A stretch of 64,000 bases of DNA from Christiangramia salexigens (GCF_001889005.1 NZ_CP018153.1:2328501-2392500); one strand, 5' to 3'; numbered from the stretch's first letter, positions 36,199-45,857 are shown. The notes: a model not told the origin generated them from the sequence alone. Program-made: numbers and translations.

Positions 36199-36248
36199 AT
36201 TTGGTATAGCTTTTGTTTTTAAATAACAGACACTAAAAACCTCTACTC

Positions 36249-36692
36249 ATGAAAAGATTATTTCCTTTTATCGCAATCATTATAACACTGGGTCTTTTTA
36301 CTTCTTGTGGGAGTAACAAAGAGCTTCAGGAGCGCGCACCCGCACAATTCGGTGAAGTTTATTACACTCAAAAATCCGATGGACTTAGTCTAACAATTCC
36401 GGTTAATGTGATTCAGGATCAGAGAATATCTCTGGACGCAGTTTACTTTAAAGGGATGAAATCTCTATTGGTGCAGGATGAGGAAAGAAAGAATCTGTAT
36501 GTGGCGAATTTCAACACCGGTAGTGACGATATGGTGATGAGTAGCGATCCAATGGAGGAATATGGTAATAAAGCGCCACAGAAGCCAGAAAAAAGTCCTG
36601 TGGAGGTCGGAGATGATGAAGCTATACTGGTCTTTACTCAAAATAACACCACTAAATATTATAAACTGAAAGGAATTATAGAAAAGGAATAG
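36249..36692 (+). CDS. Small lipoprotein of unknown function
   Basis: A 147-residue lipoprotein with signal helix and lipobox-like FTSCGS at about residues 18-23. The mature part is a mixed beta-rich domain with SDGLSLTIPVNVIQDQRISL and a disordered Pro/Lys segment near 110-118, ending in VFTQNNTTKYYKLKGII. I do not recognise the family. It lies between the atp terminator and the flippase gene, with a 60-base gap to the latter, and may share its transcript. Confidence 0.75.
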   Translation: MKRLFPFIAIIITLGLFTSCGSNKELQERAPAQFGEVYYTQKSDGLSLTIPVNVIQDQRISLDAVYFKGMKSLLVQDEERKNLYVANFNTGSDDMVMSSDPMEEYGNKAPQKPEKSPVEVGDDEAILVFTQNNTTKYYKLKGIIEKE

Positions 36693-36752
36693 GGCATAGG
36701 CTTTAATTTTTGCGATTTATTCAGATATTTGTGCTAAACCAACCCGCTCCTG

Positions 36753-38195
36753 TTGAGTACTTTAAAAAGATTTTTTCAAGACACTCTTATATATGGTTTT
36801 GCGACGGTATTTCCACGTCTAATGAATTTCGTGTTAGTACCCCTGCATACCGAGATACTGCCAAGGGAAGAATATTCTGTGAATACGGTTTTTTATGTAT
36901 GGGCAGCATTTTTCAACGTAATGCTAACCTATGGAATGGAAACCTCATTTTTCAGATTCTTCAGTCAGAGTAGGGATAAAGGAAAGGTGTTTTCAACGGC
37001 TTTTATAGCGCTAACTGCGACCACTCTATTATTCGCAGCAGGCGTATTTGTGTTTCGGGACAGTCTTATGCAGCTTTTGGATCTGGATCCGTTCTATTTT
37101 AAGTTGTTGTTTAGTGTACTTGTACTCGATACACTTGTAGTTGTGCCTTTTGCTTATTTAAGAGCAACCGGAAGACCTTTGAAATTTGCAGGTATTAAGA
37201 TCATCAATATTCTTATTTATGTCCTGCTCAACTTTTATTTTCTCTGGTTTGTGCGGGCATACCCGGAATACTCTCCGGTATACGTTCAGGAAAATTATTC
37301 TGCTCAAGACCTCGTTGGTTATATCTTTATGGCCAATGTGGCTGCCAGCGCAATTACCTTTGTGTTGTTGCTTCCTTATTTCTTTAAGACCAGAGTCAAT
37401 TTTGATCCTGTGATCTTCAGAAAAATGTGGAATTATGGCTGGCCAATTATGGTGGCAGGTATAGCTTTCGTGATCAATGAAAATCTTGATAAACTACTAA
37501 TTAAGGATATGATATCCGATGAAATCATGGGTGCATATTCCGGTTGTTATAAATTGGCAGTTTTCATGACCATTTTTGTTCAGGCCTTTAAAATGGGTGC
37601 GGAACCTTTCTTTTTTAATCATGCCGAAAAAGACAATGCGAGACAAACCTATGCTGTGATCCTTAAGTATTTTGTGATCGCAGGGAGTTTGATCTTTCTC
37701 GTTCTGGTGAGCTTTATAGACTTTTTTAAATCGCTAGTCATTCGGGATTCAGATTACTGGGTCGCGATAGGTATAGTACCGGTTATTCTAATGGCTAATT
37801 TATTCTTAGGGATCTACCATAACCTTTCTGTATGGTATAAATTAACCGATAGAACCAGAACCGGAATGTATATCTCTATCTTTGGCGCAGGAATTACGAT
37901 TATTCTTAATCTTACATTAATTCCGGTAATTGGATATATGGCGGCTGCCTGGGCAACTCTAATCGCGTATGGAAGTATGATGCTTGTATCGTATTTTCTC
38001 GGGAGAAAGTACTATCCCGTGCCGTATAACGTTAAAAAAATAAGTTTTTACCTGTTGCTGTCTATTGGACTTTCTATACTTTCCTATATGTGTTTCAGGG
38101 AAAATATTTTGGCGGGTGTGGCTATAATTGGCGCATTTGTGCTTGTGGTATTTTCAATGGAACGAGAGCAACTTTATAAAATAGTAAATCAATGA
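36753..38195 (+). CDS. Polysaccharide flippase-like membrane protein (MOP superfamily)
   Basis: A 480-residue protein with about 12-14 membrane helices of the Wzx/MATE-like MOP superfamily that flips lipid-linked sugars across the inner membrane. It begins [22 protein letters not shown], and [24 protein letters not shown] (NYGWPIMV, then ENLDKLLI) is the typical central motif. The TTG at 36753 is the most likely start, as no in-frame ATG precedes the first helix. It overlaps dut by four bases (ATGA). Substrate unknown; peptidoglycan lipid II export by a MurJ-like relative is less likely. Confidence 0.87.
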   Translation: MSTLKRFFQDTLIYGFATVFPRLMNFVLVPLHTEILPREEYSVNTVFYVWAAFFNVMLTYGMETSFFRFFSQSRDKGKVFSTAFIALTATTLLFAAGVFVFRDSLMQLLDLDPFYFKLLFSVLVLDTLVVVPFAYLRATGRPLKFAGIKIINILIYVLLNFYFLWFVRAYPEYSPVYVQENYSAQDLVGYIFMANVAASAITFVLLLPYFFKTRVNFDPVIFRKMWNYGWPIMVAGIAFVINENLDKLLIKDMISDEIMGAYSGCYKLAVFMTIFVQAFKMGAEPFFFNHAEKDNARQTYAVILKYFVIAGSLIFLVLVSFIDFFKSLVIRDSDYWVAIGIVPVILMANLFLGIYHNLSVWYKLTDRTRTGMYISIFGAGITIILNLTLIPVIGYMAAAWATLIAYGSMMLVSYFLGRKYYPVPYNVKKISFYLLLSIGLSILSYMCFRENILAGVAIIGAFVLVVFSMEREQLYKIVNQ

Positions 38196-38626
38196 TTGTA
38201 AAGGTTATTAACAGATCTAAACATGCACTTCCAAATTACGAGACCGAGGCGTCTGCAGGGATGGATCTTCGTGCAAATATTGAGGAATCTGTCGTTTTAA
38301 AACCTCTGGAGCGAACTATCGTAAAAACGGGGCTTTTCATAGAATTGCCTGTGGGTTATGAAGCGCAGGTAAGACCTCGTAGCGGCCTGGCTGCTAAAAA
38401 AGGTATTACCGTACTAAATTCCCCGGGAACTATAGATGCAGATTATCGTGGAGAGATAGGCGTAATCCTGGTGAATCTATCCAATGAAGAGTTCATCGTG
38501 GAGGACGGTGAGCGTGTGGCTCAGCTTGTAATAGCAAAGCATGAACAGATCAATTGGGAGGAAACTGAAGTGCTTCAGGAATCTCAACGTGGAGCCGGTG
38601 GTTTTGGAAGCACCGGAAAAAAATAA
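38192..38626 (+). CDS. dut: dUTP diphosphatase
   Basis: Trimeric dUTPase, which hydrolyses dUTP to dUMP and keeps uracil out of DNA. All five motifs are visible in 144 residues: AGMDLRA near residue 22, [10 protein letters not shown] near 63, the [11 protein letters not shown] block near 82, RVAQLVI near 109, and the C-terminal [10 protein letters not shown] arm. It starts inside the end of the flippase gene (four-base overlap) and is followed 19 bases later by the nucleotidyltransferase. Confidence 0.97.
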   Translation: MIVKVINRSKHALPNYETEASAGMDLRANIEESVVLKPLERTIVKTGLFIELPVGYEAQVRPRSGLAAKKGITVLNSPGTIDADYRGEIGVILVNLSNEEFIVEDGERVAQLVIAKHEQINWEETEVLQESQRGAGGFGSTGKK

Positions 38627-38645
38627 ATAATTAAAAAAGATTGAA

Positions 38646-39656
38646 ATGAAAATAATTGTACCAATGGCAGGTCGTGGTTCACGACTTCGTCCACATACTT
38701 TAACAGTACCTAAACCATTAATCCCTATTGCCGGGAAACCTATCGTTCACCGATTGGTAGAAGATATAGCCAAAGTACTTGATGAAAAGATAGATGAAGT
38801 TGCCTTCATTATTGGAGAAGACTTTGGAGAACAGGTGGAACAGGATCTTATGAAGATCGCCAATAGCCTTGGCGCAAAGGGAACCATATATTATCAGGAT
38901 AAACCCCTTGGAACAGGTCATGCAATCATGTGTGCTCAGGAATCTCTTAATGGTCCGGCAGTGATCGCTTATGCAGATACTCTGTTTAAAGCAGATTTTA
39001 ATCTGGATAAATCGGCAGATGCTGTAATGTGGGTTAAAAAAGTAGAGAATCCATCCGCTTATGGTGTGGTTAAATTGAATGATAACGGAGAAATCACCGA
39101 CCTTGTTGAGAAACCTCAGGATTTCGTATCAGATCTTGCTGTGATCGGAATATACTATTTCAAGAATGTGGAAGTGCTTAAAAAAGAACTTCAGAATGTA
39201 CTTGACCAAAATCTTACGCGCGGTGGTGAATACCAGATCAACGACGGGATCGAGGCCATGAGAAAGAATGGTCTAAGATTCGTGCCCGGAAAAGTTGATG
39301 AATGGATGGACTGTGGGAATAAAAATGTTACCGTAGAAACCAATGGAAGAACACTTAAGTTTCTTCACCAGGATGGAGAAAAACTGATCTCAGATTCGGT
39401 TAAGATCAAGGACTCCGAAATTATAGAGCCATGCTATATTGGCGAGGATGTAGAGCTTGTAAATGCTAAGATCGGACCTAATGTTTCAGTGGGTAACGGG
39501 ACAAGGATCGAAAACTCCAAAATAAAGAATAGTTTGATACAGACACAGGCGTCCATAAAAAATGCTGATCTTGATAACGCAATGATCGGGAATCATGCTA
39601 AATTTGATGGTAACTTCACTCAGATTAGCATTGGCGATTATTCTGTGCTGGAATAA
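38646..39656 (+). CDS. NDP-sugar nucleotidyltransferase with left-handed beta-helix tail
   Basis: A 336-residue two-domain protein. The N-terminal nucleotidyltransferase has VPMAGRGSRLRPHT at residues 4-17 and PKPLIPIAGKP near 22, with the catalytic Arg and Lys. The C-terminal part (about 240-336) is a hexapeptide-repeat left-handed beta-helix (IGPNVSVGNGT, IENSKIKNSLI). It looks like glucose-1-phosphate or mannose-1-phosphate nucleotidyltransferases; NTP and sugar specificity cannot be assigned. The Bacteroidota order dut-NTase-TPR-DUF4292-EnvC is retained. Confidence 0.88.
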   Translation: MKIIVPMAGRGSRLRPHTLTVPKPLIPIAGKPIVHRLVEDIAKVLDEKIDEVAFIIGEDFGEQVEQDLMKIANSLGAKGTIYYQDKPLGTGHAIMCAQESLNGPAVIAYADTLFKADFNLDKSADAVMWVKKVENPSAYGVVKLNDNGEITDLVEKPQDFVSDLAVIGIYYFKNVEVLKKELQNVLDQNLTRGGEYQINDGIEAMRKNGLRFVPGKVDEWMDCGNKNVTVETNGRTLKFLHQDGEKLISDSVKIKDSEIIEPCYIGEDVELVNAKIGPNVSVGNGTRIENSKIKNSLIQTQASIKNADLDNAMIGNHAKFDGNFTQISIGDYSVLE

Positions 39657-39664
39657 CTTATAAC

Positions 39665-41029
39665 ATGAAACACCTGTTTATCATCCTGATGTTGGTCTTT
39701 GGAATGTCTTCTGTGAAATCTCAGGAGATCACCCAGCCGCTTCAGGATGTTAATCAGGATGATATGGGTAATGTTTCTGATGAATTTCAGGAATATTTTT
39801 TTGAAGCATTAAAGCAAAAAGGCATAGAAAATTACGAGAAGGCTATCATTGCCTTGGAAAAATGTCTTAAGCTGAATCAAAATGAGGCCGTAGTATTCTT
39901 TGAACTCGGCAAGAACTATCTCAAACTCGGGAATCCGGAGCTGGCTATTCAGAACTTTAAAAAGGCTCACGAACTTCAGCCTTCCAAAGAAGCTATCCTG
40001 GTATATTTGCTTGATACCTATAAATCTGAAAAAGATTTTGAACAGGCTATCCTCATCATAGAAAAGTTGATCCCGTTTGATCGTTCTTACCGTGAGGATC
40101 TTGCCAATTTGTATTTTCTTAATCAGGATTTTGATAAATCCCTGAAGATACTGGATGACCTGGATGATAAACTGGGACGTAATTCGTACCGCAACTCTCT
40201 AAGGCGGCAAATATATGCCCGTACCAATAATACCAATGCTCAAATAGAAAATCTCCAGGAAAGCATCTCTTCAAATCCAGATGTGGAACAGAATTATCTG
40301 AATCTGATCTACATCTACAGCGAACAGGGAGACGAAGAGGAGGCCTATAAGGTCGCTAATATGCTTTTAGAGGCATTTCCCGGCTCTTCACTGGCACATT
40401 TAGCTCTTTATAAGTTTCACCTGAATAAGGAAGATCCTGAGGCTGCTATAAATTCCATGAAGATTGTCTTCCAAAGTGAAGAGGTAGATCCGGAATCCAA
40501 ATTCAAGGTTTTAAATGACTTTTTAAATTTTGTTCAGTCCAATCCCGAATATGAGGAGGCACTCATTGAGGTTGCAGGTTTGTTATCGGAATGGGAAGAA
40601 GCGCCGCAGCTCTATGAGCAACTAGGAAATTTTTATCTTCAAAGAGACAATAGGGAGGATGCACTCACGTTTTTTGAACTGGGTCTGAAGGCAAACCCCG
40701 ATAATTTCGAGCTTATAAAAAACACATTGATATTGCAGCTGGAGTTTCAAAAATTTGAAGCTGCAGAGAGCTTAAGTCTGGAGGCGCTGGAAATTTTTCC
40801 TTCTCACCCAATATTTTATTTATTTCAGGCGGTTGCCCTTAATAATTTGAAGAAATTTGAGGCAGCTGAAAAAAGCCTGAAAAATGGAATTGATTACCTG
40901 ATTGACGATATTGGAATGGAAATTGATTTTTACTTTCAGTTGGCGGTTTCTTTTACCGGAATGAACAATATTCCAAAAGCACAAGAATACCGCCTGAAGG
41001 CAGAAAAATTGAAAAAAGAGATTAACTGA
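39665..41029 (+). CDS. Exported tetratricopeptide-repeat protein
   Basis: A 454-residue protein with a signal peptide ending near VKSQE (residues 17-21) and then TPR-type helical hairpins throughout: ENYEKAIIALEKCLKLNQ near 58, a clear unit YLKLGNPELAIQNFKKA near 87, and others to the C-terminus. TPR proteins are scaffolds in periplasmic or outer-membrane complexes. Its stop overlaps the start of the DUF4292 lipoprotein by one base, so the products are translationally coupled and probably interact. Function unknown. Confidence 0.85.
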   Translation: MKHLFIILMLVFGMSSVKSQEITQPLQDVNQDDMGNVSDEFQEYFFEALKQKGIENYEKAIIALEKCLKLNQNEAVVFFELGKNYLKLGNPELAIQNFKKAHELQPSKEAILVYLLDTYKSEKDFEQAILIIEKLIPFDRSYREDLANLYFLNQDFDKSLKILDDLDDKLGRNSYRNSLRRQIYARTNNTNAQIENLQESISSNPDVEQNYLNLIYIYSEQGDEEEAYKVANMLLEAFPGSSLAHLALYKFHLNKEDPEAAINSMKIVFQSEEVDPESKFKVLNDFLNFVQSNPEYEEALIEVAGLLSEWEEAPQLYEQLGNFYLQRDNREDALTFFELGLKANPDNFELIKNTLILQLEFQKFEAAESLSLEALEIFPSHPIFYLFQAVALNNLKKFEAAEKSLKNGIDYLIDDIGMEIDFYFQLAVSFTGMNNIPKAQEYRLKAEKLKKEIN

Positions 41030-41799
41030 TGTTGAAGAAGATTTTTATCATATTGATGTTTTCCGGTATCCTGGTTTCCTGTGGAAGCCGCAAGGGAACC
41101 AATCGGATTGTGACAAAGAATGCAGAGGCGGTTTCCGTGATCAAAAAACACTACAGTAACGAAACAAGTTTTAAGACCGTTTCGGGGAAATTACGTGCAG
41201 TTTATGAGGATGCTGAAAAAACTCAGTCGGTAAATCTGAGTTTCCGGATGGAAAAAGATAAAGCAATCTGGATGAGTGCGAGTGTACTCGGTTTTCCCGT
41301 TGCTAAAGCCTATATCACACCAAACAGTGTGAGTTATTACGAAAAGGTGAATCAAAGTTATTTTGATGGTGATTTTAGATTATTAAGTGATCTTCTGGGT
41401 ACTCCTTTAGACTTTCAGAAACTTCAAAATCTTTTGATTGGTCAGGCCATTTATGATCTGCGGTCTGAAGAATATGACTTCAGTCAATCTCCCCGAGGTT
41501 TTCAGTTCGTCTCAAATGGCTCCGGAACGATTAAAAAGATGTTTCTTCTGGATCCTTTAAGTTATAAAGCAGGGGCTCAGCAATTAGCTCAGGAGGGTGA
41601 TAATCGTAGTGTCACCGTTACCTATTCAGATTATCAGAAAGTAGATGGTCACGTATTTCCTGAAGGAATAAAGATCATTGCCAACGAAGGTGCTTCCAGC
41701 ACTAATATTGCGCTTACCTATAAATCGATTAGTTTTGATGAGGAATTGAGTTTTCCTTTTGAAGTTCCATCCGGATATGAAGAAATCAGCCTAAAATGA
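41029..41799 (+). CDS. DUF4292 family lipoprotein
   Basis: A 256-residue lipoprotein with signal helix and lipobox-like LVSCGS at about residues 14-19. The body is beta-rich with AIWMSASVLGFPVAKAYITP and the YYEKVNQSYFDGDF motif, recalling the LolA/LolB-like fold seen in DUF4292 and DUF4292-related outer-membrane lipoprotein-handling proteins. That fold link is inference. It is coupled to the TPR gene upstream (one-base overlap) and the EnvC-like gene downstream (four-base overlap). Confidence 0.83.
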   Translation: MLKKIFIILMFSGILVSCGSRKGTNRIVTKNAEAVSVIKKHYSNETSFKTVSGKLRAVYEDAEKTQSVNLSFRMEKDKAIWMSASVLGFPVAKAYITPNSVSYYEKVNQSYFDGDFRLLSDLLGTPLDFQKLQNLLIGQAIYDLRSEEYDFSQSPRGFQFVSNGSGTIKKMFLLDPLSYKAGAQQLAQEGDNRSVTVTYSDYQKVDGHVFPEGIKIIANEGASSTNIALTYKSISFDEELSFPFEVPSGYEEISLK

Positions 41800-43019
41800 T
41801 TGGAGTGCGTAAATTTAATTCCCTCATATTTTTCTTTGCATTTTTTCTTTCTCTTGGGGTAACCTATGCCCAGGCAGATCGCGATGAACTTGAGAAAAGG
41901 CGGGTAGAGCTTAGAAAAGAGATAAGCAGGATCAATGAACTTAGGATCTCTAATCAGAAAAAGCAAAGATCCGTTCTCGGTCAGGTTGAGGATCTCAATC
42001 AGCAAATTAAAAGCACCGAAGATCTTATAAAATTAACTAACCAGCAGGCTAATCTTCTTACGAGGGAGATAAATACAAATACGAATAAAATCGGTCAGCT
42101 TAGAAAGGAACTGGAGAAGCTTAAGGAGGATTATGCTCATATGATCGAGAAATCCTATAAGAGTAAGTCTCAGCAAAGCAGGATAATGTTCTTGTTATCT
42201 TCCAGTAGCTTTTTGCAGGCTTACAAGAGGATTCAGTATATGAAGCAGTATACGAATTACCGAAAACAACAGGGAGAAGAAATTAAAGCAAATACGGCCG
42301 AACTTCAGGAACTTAATTCCCGACTTATAAAGCAAAAGGAGCAAAAGGAAAAACTAATCGTGGAGAATAGAAAGACCCGTGCTCAACTGGAGGAAAATAG
42401 AAAGTCTCAGCAGGCTCTTATGACCACCATTAAAAAACGCGAGGGGGAATTTGCGACACAAATCAGGAAAAAACAGAATGAAATTGATGAAATAGACCGA
42501 GCTATAGATCGCATGATCCGCGAATCTATTGCCAGAGCAAATAAGGAGAGCGGTTCTTCTACTCGTGATGTTTATGAGCTTACTCCGGCAGCGAAGGCTT
42601 TAGCTGCAGACTTCAATAATAATAAAGGAAAGTTACCCTGGCCGGTGAGATCGGGTGTGGTGACGATGAGGTTTGGTAAGCAACCCCACCCTGTTGTGAG
42701 TTCGGTTATGGTAAATAATAACGGTGTTAGAATAGACACGGACGAAGGAGGAAAAGCCCGTGCGGTTTTCAATGGTACCGTGAGCGAGGTTCAGGCTGTA
42801 AAAGGTGCTAATAAAGCTGTTATGGTAAGACACGGAGATTACATCAGTATCTATAATAACCTGGAAAACGTTTTTGTAAAAAAAGGGGATTCAGTAACTA
42901 CCGAACAGGAGATCGGTGAAGTTGCAACCAGCAAAACCACAGGAAAAACAACACTTCACTTCCTCTTATACAAGAACAATCAAAAAATGGATCCGGCCGA
43001 CTGGATCTACAGGATGTAA
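41796..43019 (+). CDS. EnvC-like murein hydrolase activator (degenerate LytM)
   Basis: A 407-residue exported protein with signal peptide ending near TYAQA (about residue 24), a long coiled coil (about 30-255), and a C-terminal LytM domain. The zinc site is lost: the HxGxD position reads NNGVRID and the final HxH position reads TLHF, so it should not cut peptidoglycan. This is the EnvC/NlpD pattern, where the degenerate LytM domain activates an amidase during division. It ends a coupled three-gene unit with the TPR and DUF4292 genes. Confidence 0.9.
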   Translation: MIGVRKFNSLIFFFAFFLSLGVTYAQADRDELEKRRVELRKEISRINELRISNQKKQRSVLGQVEDLNQQIKSTEDLIKLTNQQANLLTREINTNTNKIGQLRKELEKLKEDYAHMIEKSYKSKSQQSRIMFLLSSSSFLQAYKRIQYMKQYTNYRKQQGEEIKANTAELQELNSRLIKQKEQKEKLIVENRKTRAQLEENRKSQQALMTTIKKREGEFATQIRKKQNEIDEIDRAIDRMIRESIARANKESGSSTRDVYELTPAAKALAADFNNNKGKLPWPVRSGVVTMRFGKQPHPVVSSVMVNNNGVRIDTDEGGKARAVFNGTVSEVQAVKGANKAVMVRHGDYISIYNNLENVFVKKGDSVTTEQEIGEVATSKTTGKTTLHFLLYKNNQKMDPADWIYRM

Positions 43020-43052
43020 CCCAACACAGGATTTTAATTGAGTTAACTGGTC

Positions 43053-43116
43053 GTGCAAGCCTTTAGTGCCTGCGCGTTAGTGCAAGCATTCCTGCTTAAA
43101 CATGAGCCTGATGCTC
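43053..43116. repeat. Cluster of short repeats and mini-hairpins in a convergent gap
   Basis: GTGCAAGC occurs at 43053-43060 and 43080-43087, and TTAGTGC at 43063-43069 and 43077-43083. They are followed by mini-hairpins AAGCA/TGCTT and TGAGC/GCTCA up to 43116. The segment is richer in GC than its surroundings. No standard terminator with a T-tract is visible in the 43020-43159 gap. Confidence 0.35.
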
Positions 43117-43159
43117 ACATTAGCTATAAAATAAATTATTGGAGAATACGGGAAATTAA

Positions 43160-43672
43160 TTATTCTTCAAAAAGAGCTTTAAGCTCGGTAGCATCTTTCG
43201 GTTTCATTTTACCGGCGAGTACCAGACTTAGTTGTTTTCTTCTCAAGGCAGCTTCATAACGCTCTTTTTCCAGATCAGTTTCTGGTTCTAATGGTGGTAT
43301 TTGTATGGGAGTTCCGGTTTCATCTACAGCCACGAAAGTGTAAATGGCTTCATTTGCCTTAGTTCTACGGCCGCTTTCACGGTCTTCTACCCAAACATCA
43401 ATGAAGATTTCCATAGAGCTCTTAAAAGCCCTTGAAACAGCTGCTTCAACAGTAACAACGCTGCCTAATGGGATAGCTTTATTAAATGCCACATGATTTA
43501 CAGAGGCAGTAACCACAATTCTACGGCTATGTCTTCTTGCAGCAATACTTGCTGCACGATCCATTCGTGCCAGTAATTCACCTCCAAAAAGATTATTTAA
43601 AGGGTTGGTCTCACTTGGTAATACAAGATCTGTTAATGTAGTACGTGATTCGTTTGGTGATTTAGCCTCCAT
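43160..43672 (-). CDS. Acyl-CoA thioesterase (hotdog fold)
   Basis: A 170-residue hotdog-fold thioesterase of the YciA/BACH type. Its motifs LPSETNPLNNLFGGELLARMD (NPLNNLFGG, residues 22-30) and VNHVAFNKAIPLGSVV (near 60-75) place it there. YciA-like enzymes hydrolyse medium- to long-chain acyl-CoA. It is monocistronic and convergent with the EnvC-like gene across a 140-base gap containing short repeats. Confidence 0.9.
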   Translation of the reverse strand: MEAKSPNESRTTLTDLVLPSETNPLNNLFGGELLARMDRAASIAARRHSRRIVVTASVNHVAFNKAIPLGSVVTVEAAVSRAFKSSMEIFIDVWVEDRESGRRTKANEAIYTFVAVDETGTPIQIPPLEPETDLEKERYEAALRRKQLSLVLAGKMKPKDATELKALFEE

Positions 43673-43685
43673 GTCAAATTTTTTG

Positions 43686-43693
43686 CAAAAATA
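43686..43693 (-). promoter_or_regulatory. -7 promoter element for the thioesterase
   Basis: On the minus strand TATTTTTG matches TAnnTTTG and ends 13 bases before the ATG at 43672. Confidence 0.45.
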
Positions 43694-43728
43694 AGGAGGT
43701 TCAAACGAAGTTAGGCGTTAAAGAACTA

Positions 43729-44658
43729 TTAAAGTTCCTGAACCAGTAACCAGGCGGCCGAATTGCTTTTTTGAACCTCATAAAGCTTATTAATGGCTTC
43801 CCTTCTGGTCTGATGGCTGGAATAAACAACCTGATGCAGTCCGTATTTGTTAGCGCCAATAAGTCTAGCTTTATATCCTTTCTCGCGAAGTTCTTCAACT
43901 TTTTTTTCAGCATTCTCTTCAACCCTGAATGCACCTGCAACCACATGATAATCGCCAGATTGCTTTTCTATCTCAAAAGTGATAGCGGGTAGAGGATTGT
44001 CTATAACAAAGGTAGCCTGCTGGATTTGCTGTTGTAATTTATTTTCAGCTTCCTGTTGCTCGGCAATATTGTGCTGAGAAACCTGACTGCTGTAAATATT
44101 CAAACCTGCAAACCCGGAAATACCTATGGCAATGATCCCTATCGCAGCATATTTAAGAATAGAAGAACGCCTTCTCGCCGGAGTGAAGTGTACCGGAGCT
44201 TTTTCTTCAAGGGCTTCGGCTTGTTTTTTATAAACCTCTCTGTTAACTGTATTAGCAGGAATAGAGTCAAGTCCAAAAGCATGAGTTAGGAAATTGACTT
44301 CTGTAAAAGGTTCAAATTGTAATTTATCTTCGCTGTCCAGGAAGAATTTTCCAATATTAGCCAGTTCAGCCTTAGAGTCATTCTGTAGCGAATTCTCAAG
44401 ATCATAAACAAATTCCTGAATGATGTTATTCGCTGTAGTATATTTCACCTCTTCAACTTCAGCAATATAATTCGCTAAAAGTCCGTCATTTTTTATCAAT
44501 TGACGATTGAATGAAACCAACTTTTTAGGTGGATAGAATTCATTTGAATTCTCATCGATATAAGCTGATTGTTTCTGCGATAAAAAGGCTCCGAAACCGG
44601 GCAAAACTACGCATTCATATCTGTACAACAGATCCTGGATGTGGCTGGAAATATTCAT
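43729..44658 (-). CDS. HU/CCDC81-like and SPOR domain membrane protein
   Basis: A 309-residue protein with an unusual layout. Two N-terminal segments (about 1-65 and 66-130, starting MNISSHIQDLLYRYECVVLPGFGAFLS) match the HU-like CCDC81 domains found in Bacteroidota. A linker leads to one membrane helix (about 169-190), a Gln-rich stretch, and a C-terminal SPOR domain (about 230-309, YHVVAGAFRVEENAEKKVEEL), which binds denuded glycan strands at division sites. So the HU-like part faces the cytoplasm and SPOR the periplasm. ATG 44658 is chosen over the earlier start at 44703 because it begins the conserved domain and follows a -7 element. Confidence 0.85.
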   Translation of the reverse strand: MNISSHIQDLLYRYECVVLPGFGAFLSQKQSAYIDENSNEFYPPKKLVSFNRQLIKNDGLLANYIAEVEEVKYTTANNIIQEFVYDLENSLQNDSKAELANIGKFFLDSEDKLQFEPFTEVNFLTHAFGLDSIPANTVNREVYKKQAEALEEKAPVHFTPARRRSSILKYAAIGIIAIGISGFAGLNIYSSQVSQHNIAEQQEAENKLQQQIQQATFVIDNPLPAITFEIEKQSGDYHVVAGAFRVEENAEKKVEELREKGYKARLIGANKYGLHQVVYSSHQTRREAINKLYEVQKSNSAAWLLVQEL

Positions 44659-44664
44659 TAGCAG

Positions 44665-44672
44665 CAAAAATA
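44665..44672 (-). promoter_or_regulatory. -7 promoter element for the HU/SPOR protein
   Basis: On the minus strand TATTTTTG ends six bases before the ATG at 44658, so the transcript may be leaderless or nearly so. Confidence 0.45.
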
Positions 44673-44756
44673 TAGGTTTTGGTAGTGGGATAAAGTTACC
44701 CAAAGAAATTTTATTAACAAATGTTTTTTTCTGTAATTTTAATCAAACTGTTCCGA

Positions 44757-45857
44757 ATGAATTCTGAAGAATTATTCTATACCCTCGCCTTGCAACACGT
44801 CCCCAATCTGGGTGATGCATCTGCGAAAAAATTGATCAGAAAATTCGGGAAGGCCGAAAATATTTTCAAAGAAAAAAAGTCCAGTCTGCTTAAGATCTCC
44901 GGAGTCGGGCAGGTTCGAATTCGCGAGCTATTCGATACGCAACACCTGAAGGCTGCAGAGAAGGAATTAAAATTTATAGAAGCACAGAATATAAACTGTC
45001 ATTTTTATCAGAACGAAGATTACCCGGAAAGGCTGAAGCATTGTCTGGATGGTCCTGTGCTTTTGTTTTCCAGAGGGAAAATTCAAATAAAGAACAGAAA
45101 ACTCCTGAGTGTTGTTGGAACCAGGCAGATCACAAATCACGGCACCTCATTTTGTGAAAAGTTGATAGAAGAACTTGCGCCTTTGGATCCGGTGATAATT
45201 TCGGGCTTTGCTTATGGTGTGGATATTACGGCACAAAAAGCTGCAATTAAGCATGGACTTCAAACTATAGGTTGCCTTGCGCATGGTCTAAATCAGATCT
45301 ACCCGAAAATTCATAAAAAATATATGCAGCCTATAGAGGAGAATGGTGGATTTTTCACCGATTTCTGGAGTAGTGATAAGTTTGATCGCAACAATTTTCT
45401 TAAGCGCAACCGTGTGATTGCTGGTTTAAGTGAGGCGACCATTGTAATTGAGAGTGCCGAAAAAGGTGGGGCACTGGTTACGGCTGATATTGCCCAATCA
45501 TATGACCGGGAGGTATTCGCAGTGCCCGGAAGGGCTTCAGATAAATTTAGCAGTGGGTGCAATAACCTTATTAAATCTCAAAAGGCTCATGTTTTGACTT
45601 CGGCCGCAGATCTGGTCTATATTTTAAACTGGAAACTTTCGGAAGCTCCAAAAGCCGTACAAAAACAGCTTTTTGTAGAACTAGATAATGAAGAGCAGCA
45701 GCTTTATGATTTTCTCAAAGTTCAGGGTAAGACCGAGTTGGACCTGGTTGCTCTAAATTGTAGCCTGCCTACTTTTAAAACAGCTTCCCTGCTTTTAAAT
45801 ATGGAATTAAAAGGTGTTGTTAGGCCGTTGCCTGGTAAACTCTTCGAGGTGATCTAA
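44757..45857 (+). CDS. dprA: DNA-processing protein DprA
   Basis: DprA loads RecA on incoming single-stranded DNA during natural transformation. The 366-residue protein has an N-terminal helix-hairpin-helix-like part (VPNLGDASAKKLI), a Rossmann core with VVGTRQITNHG near residue 120 and SGFAYGVDITAQKAAI near 147, and GGALVTADIAQSYDREVFAVPG near 232 (AVPGRASDKFSSGCN following). A small winged-helix-like C-terminus completes the family layout. ATG 44757 is chosen by comparison with family starts; an ATG at 44721 is also in frame. The end overlaps trpS by four bases. Confidence 0.93.
   Translation: MNSEELFYTLALQHVPNLGDASAKKLIRKFGKAENIFKEKKSSLLKISGVGQVRIRELFDTQHLKAAEKELKFIEAQNINCHFYQNEDYPERLKHCLDGPVLLFSRGKIQIKNRKLLSVVGTRQITNHGTSFCEKLIEELAPLDPVIISGFAYGVDITAQKAAIKHGLQTIGCLAHGLNQIYPKIHKKYMQPIEENGGFFTDFWSSDKFDRNNFLKRNRVIAGLSEATIVIESAEKGGALVTADIAQSYDREVFAVPGRASDKFSSGCNNLIKSQKAHVLTSAADLVYILNWKLSEAPKAVQKQLFVELDNEEQQLYDFLKVQGKTELDLVALNCSLPTFKTASLLLNMELKGVVRPLPGKLFEVI

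Noticed and set aside
41796..43019. Active M23 peptidase call for the EnvC-like protein
   Set aside because: The zinc-binding residues are replaced, so an activator role is more likely.
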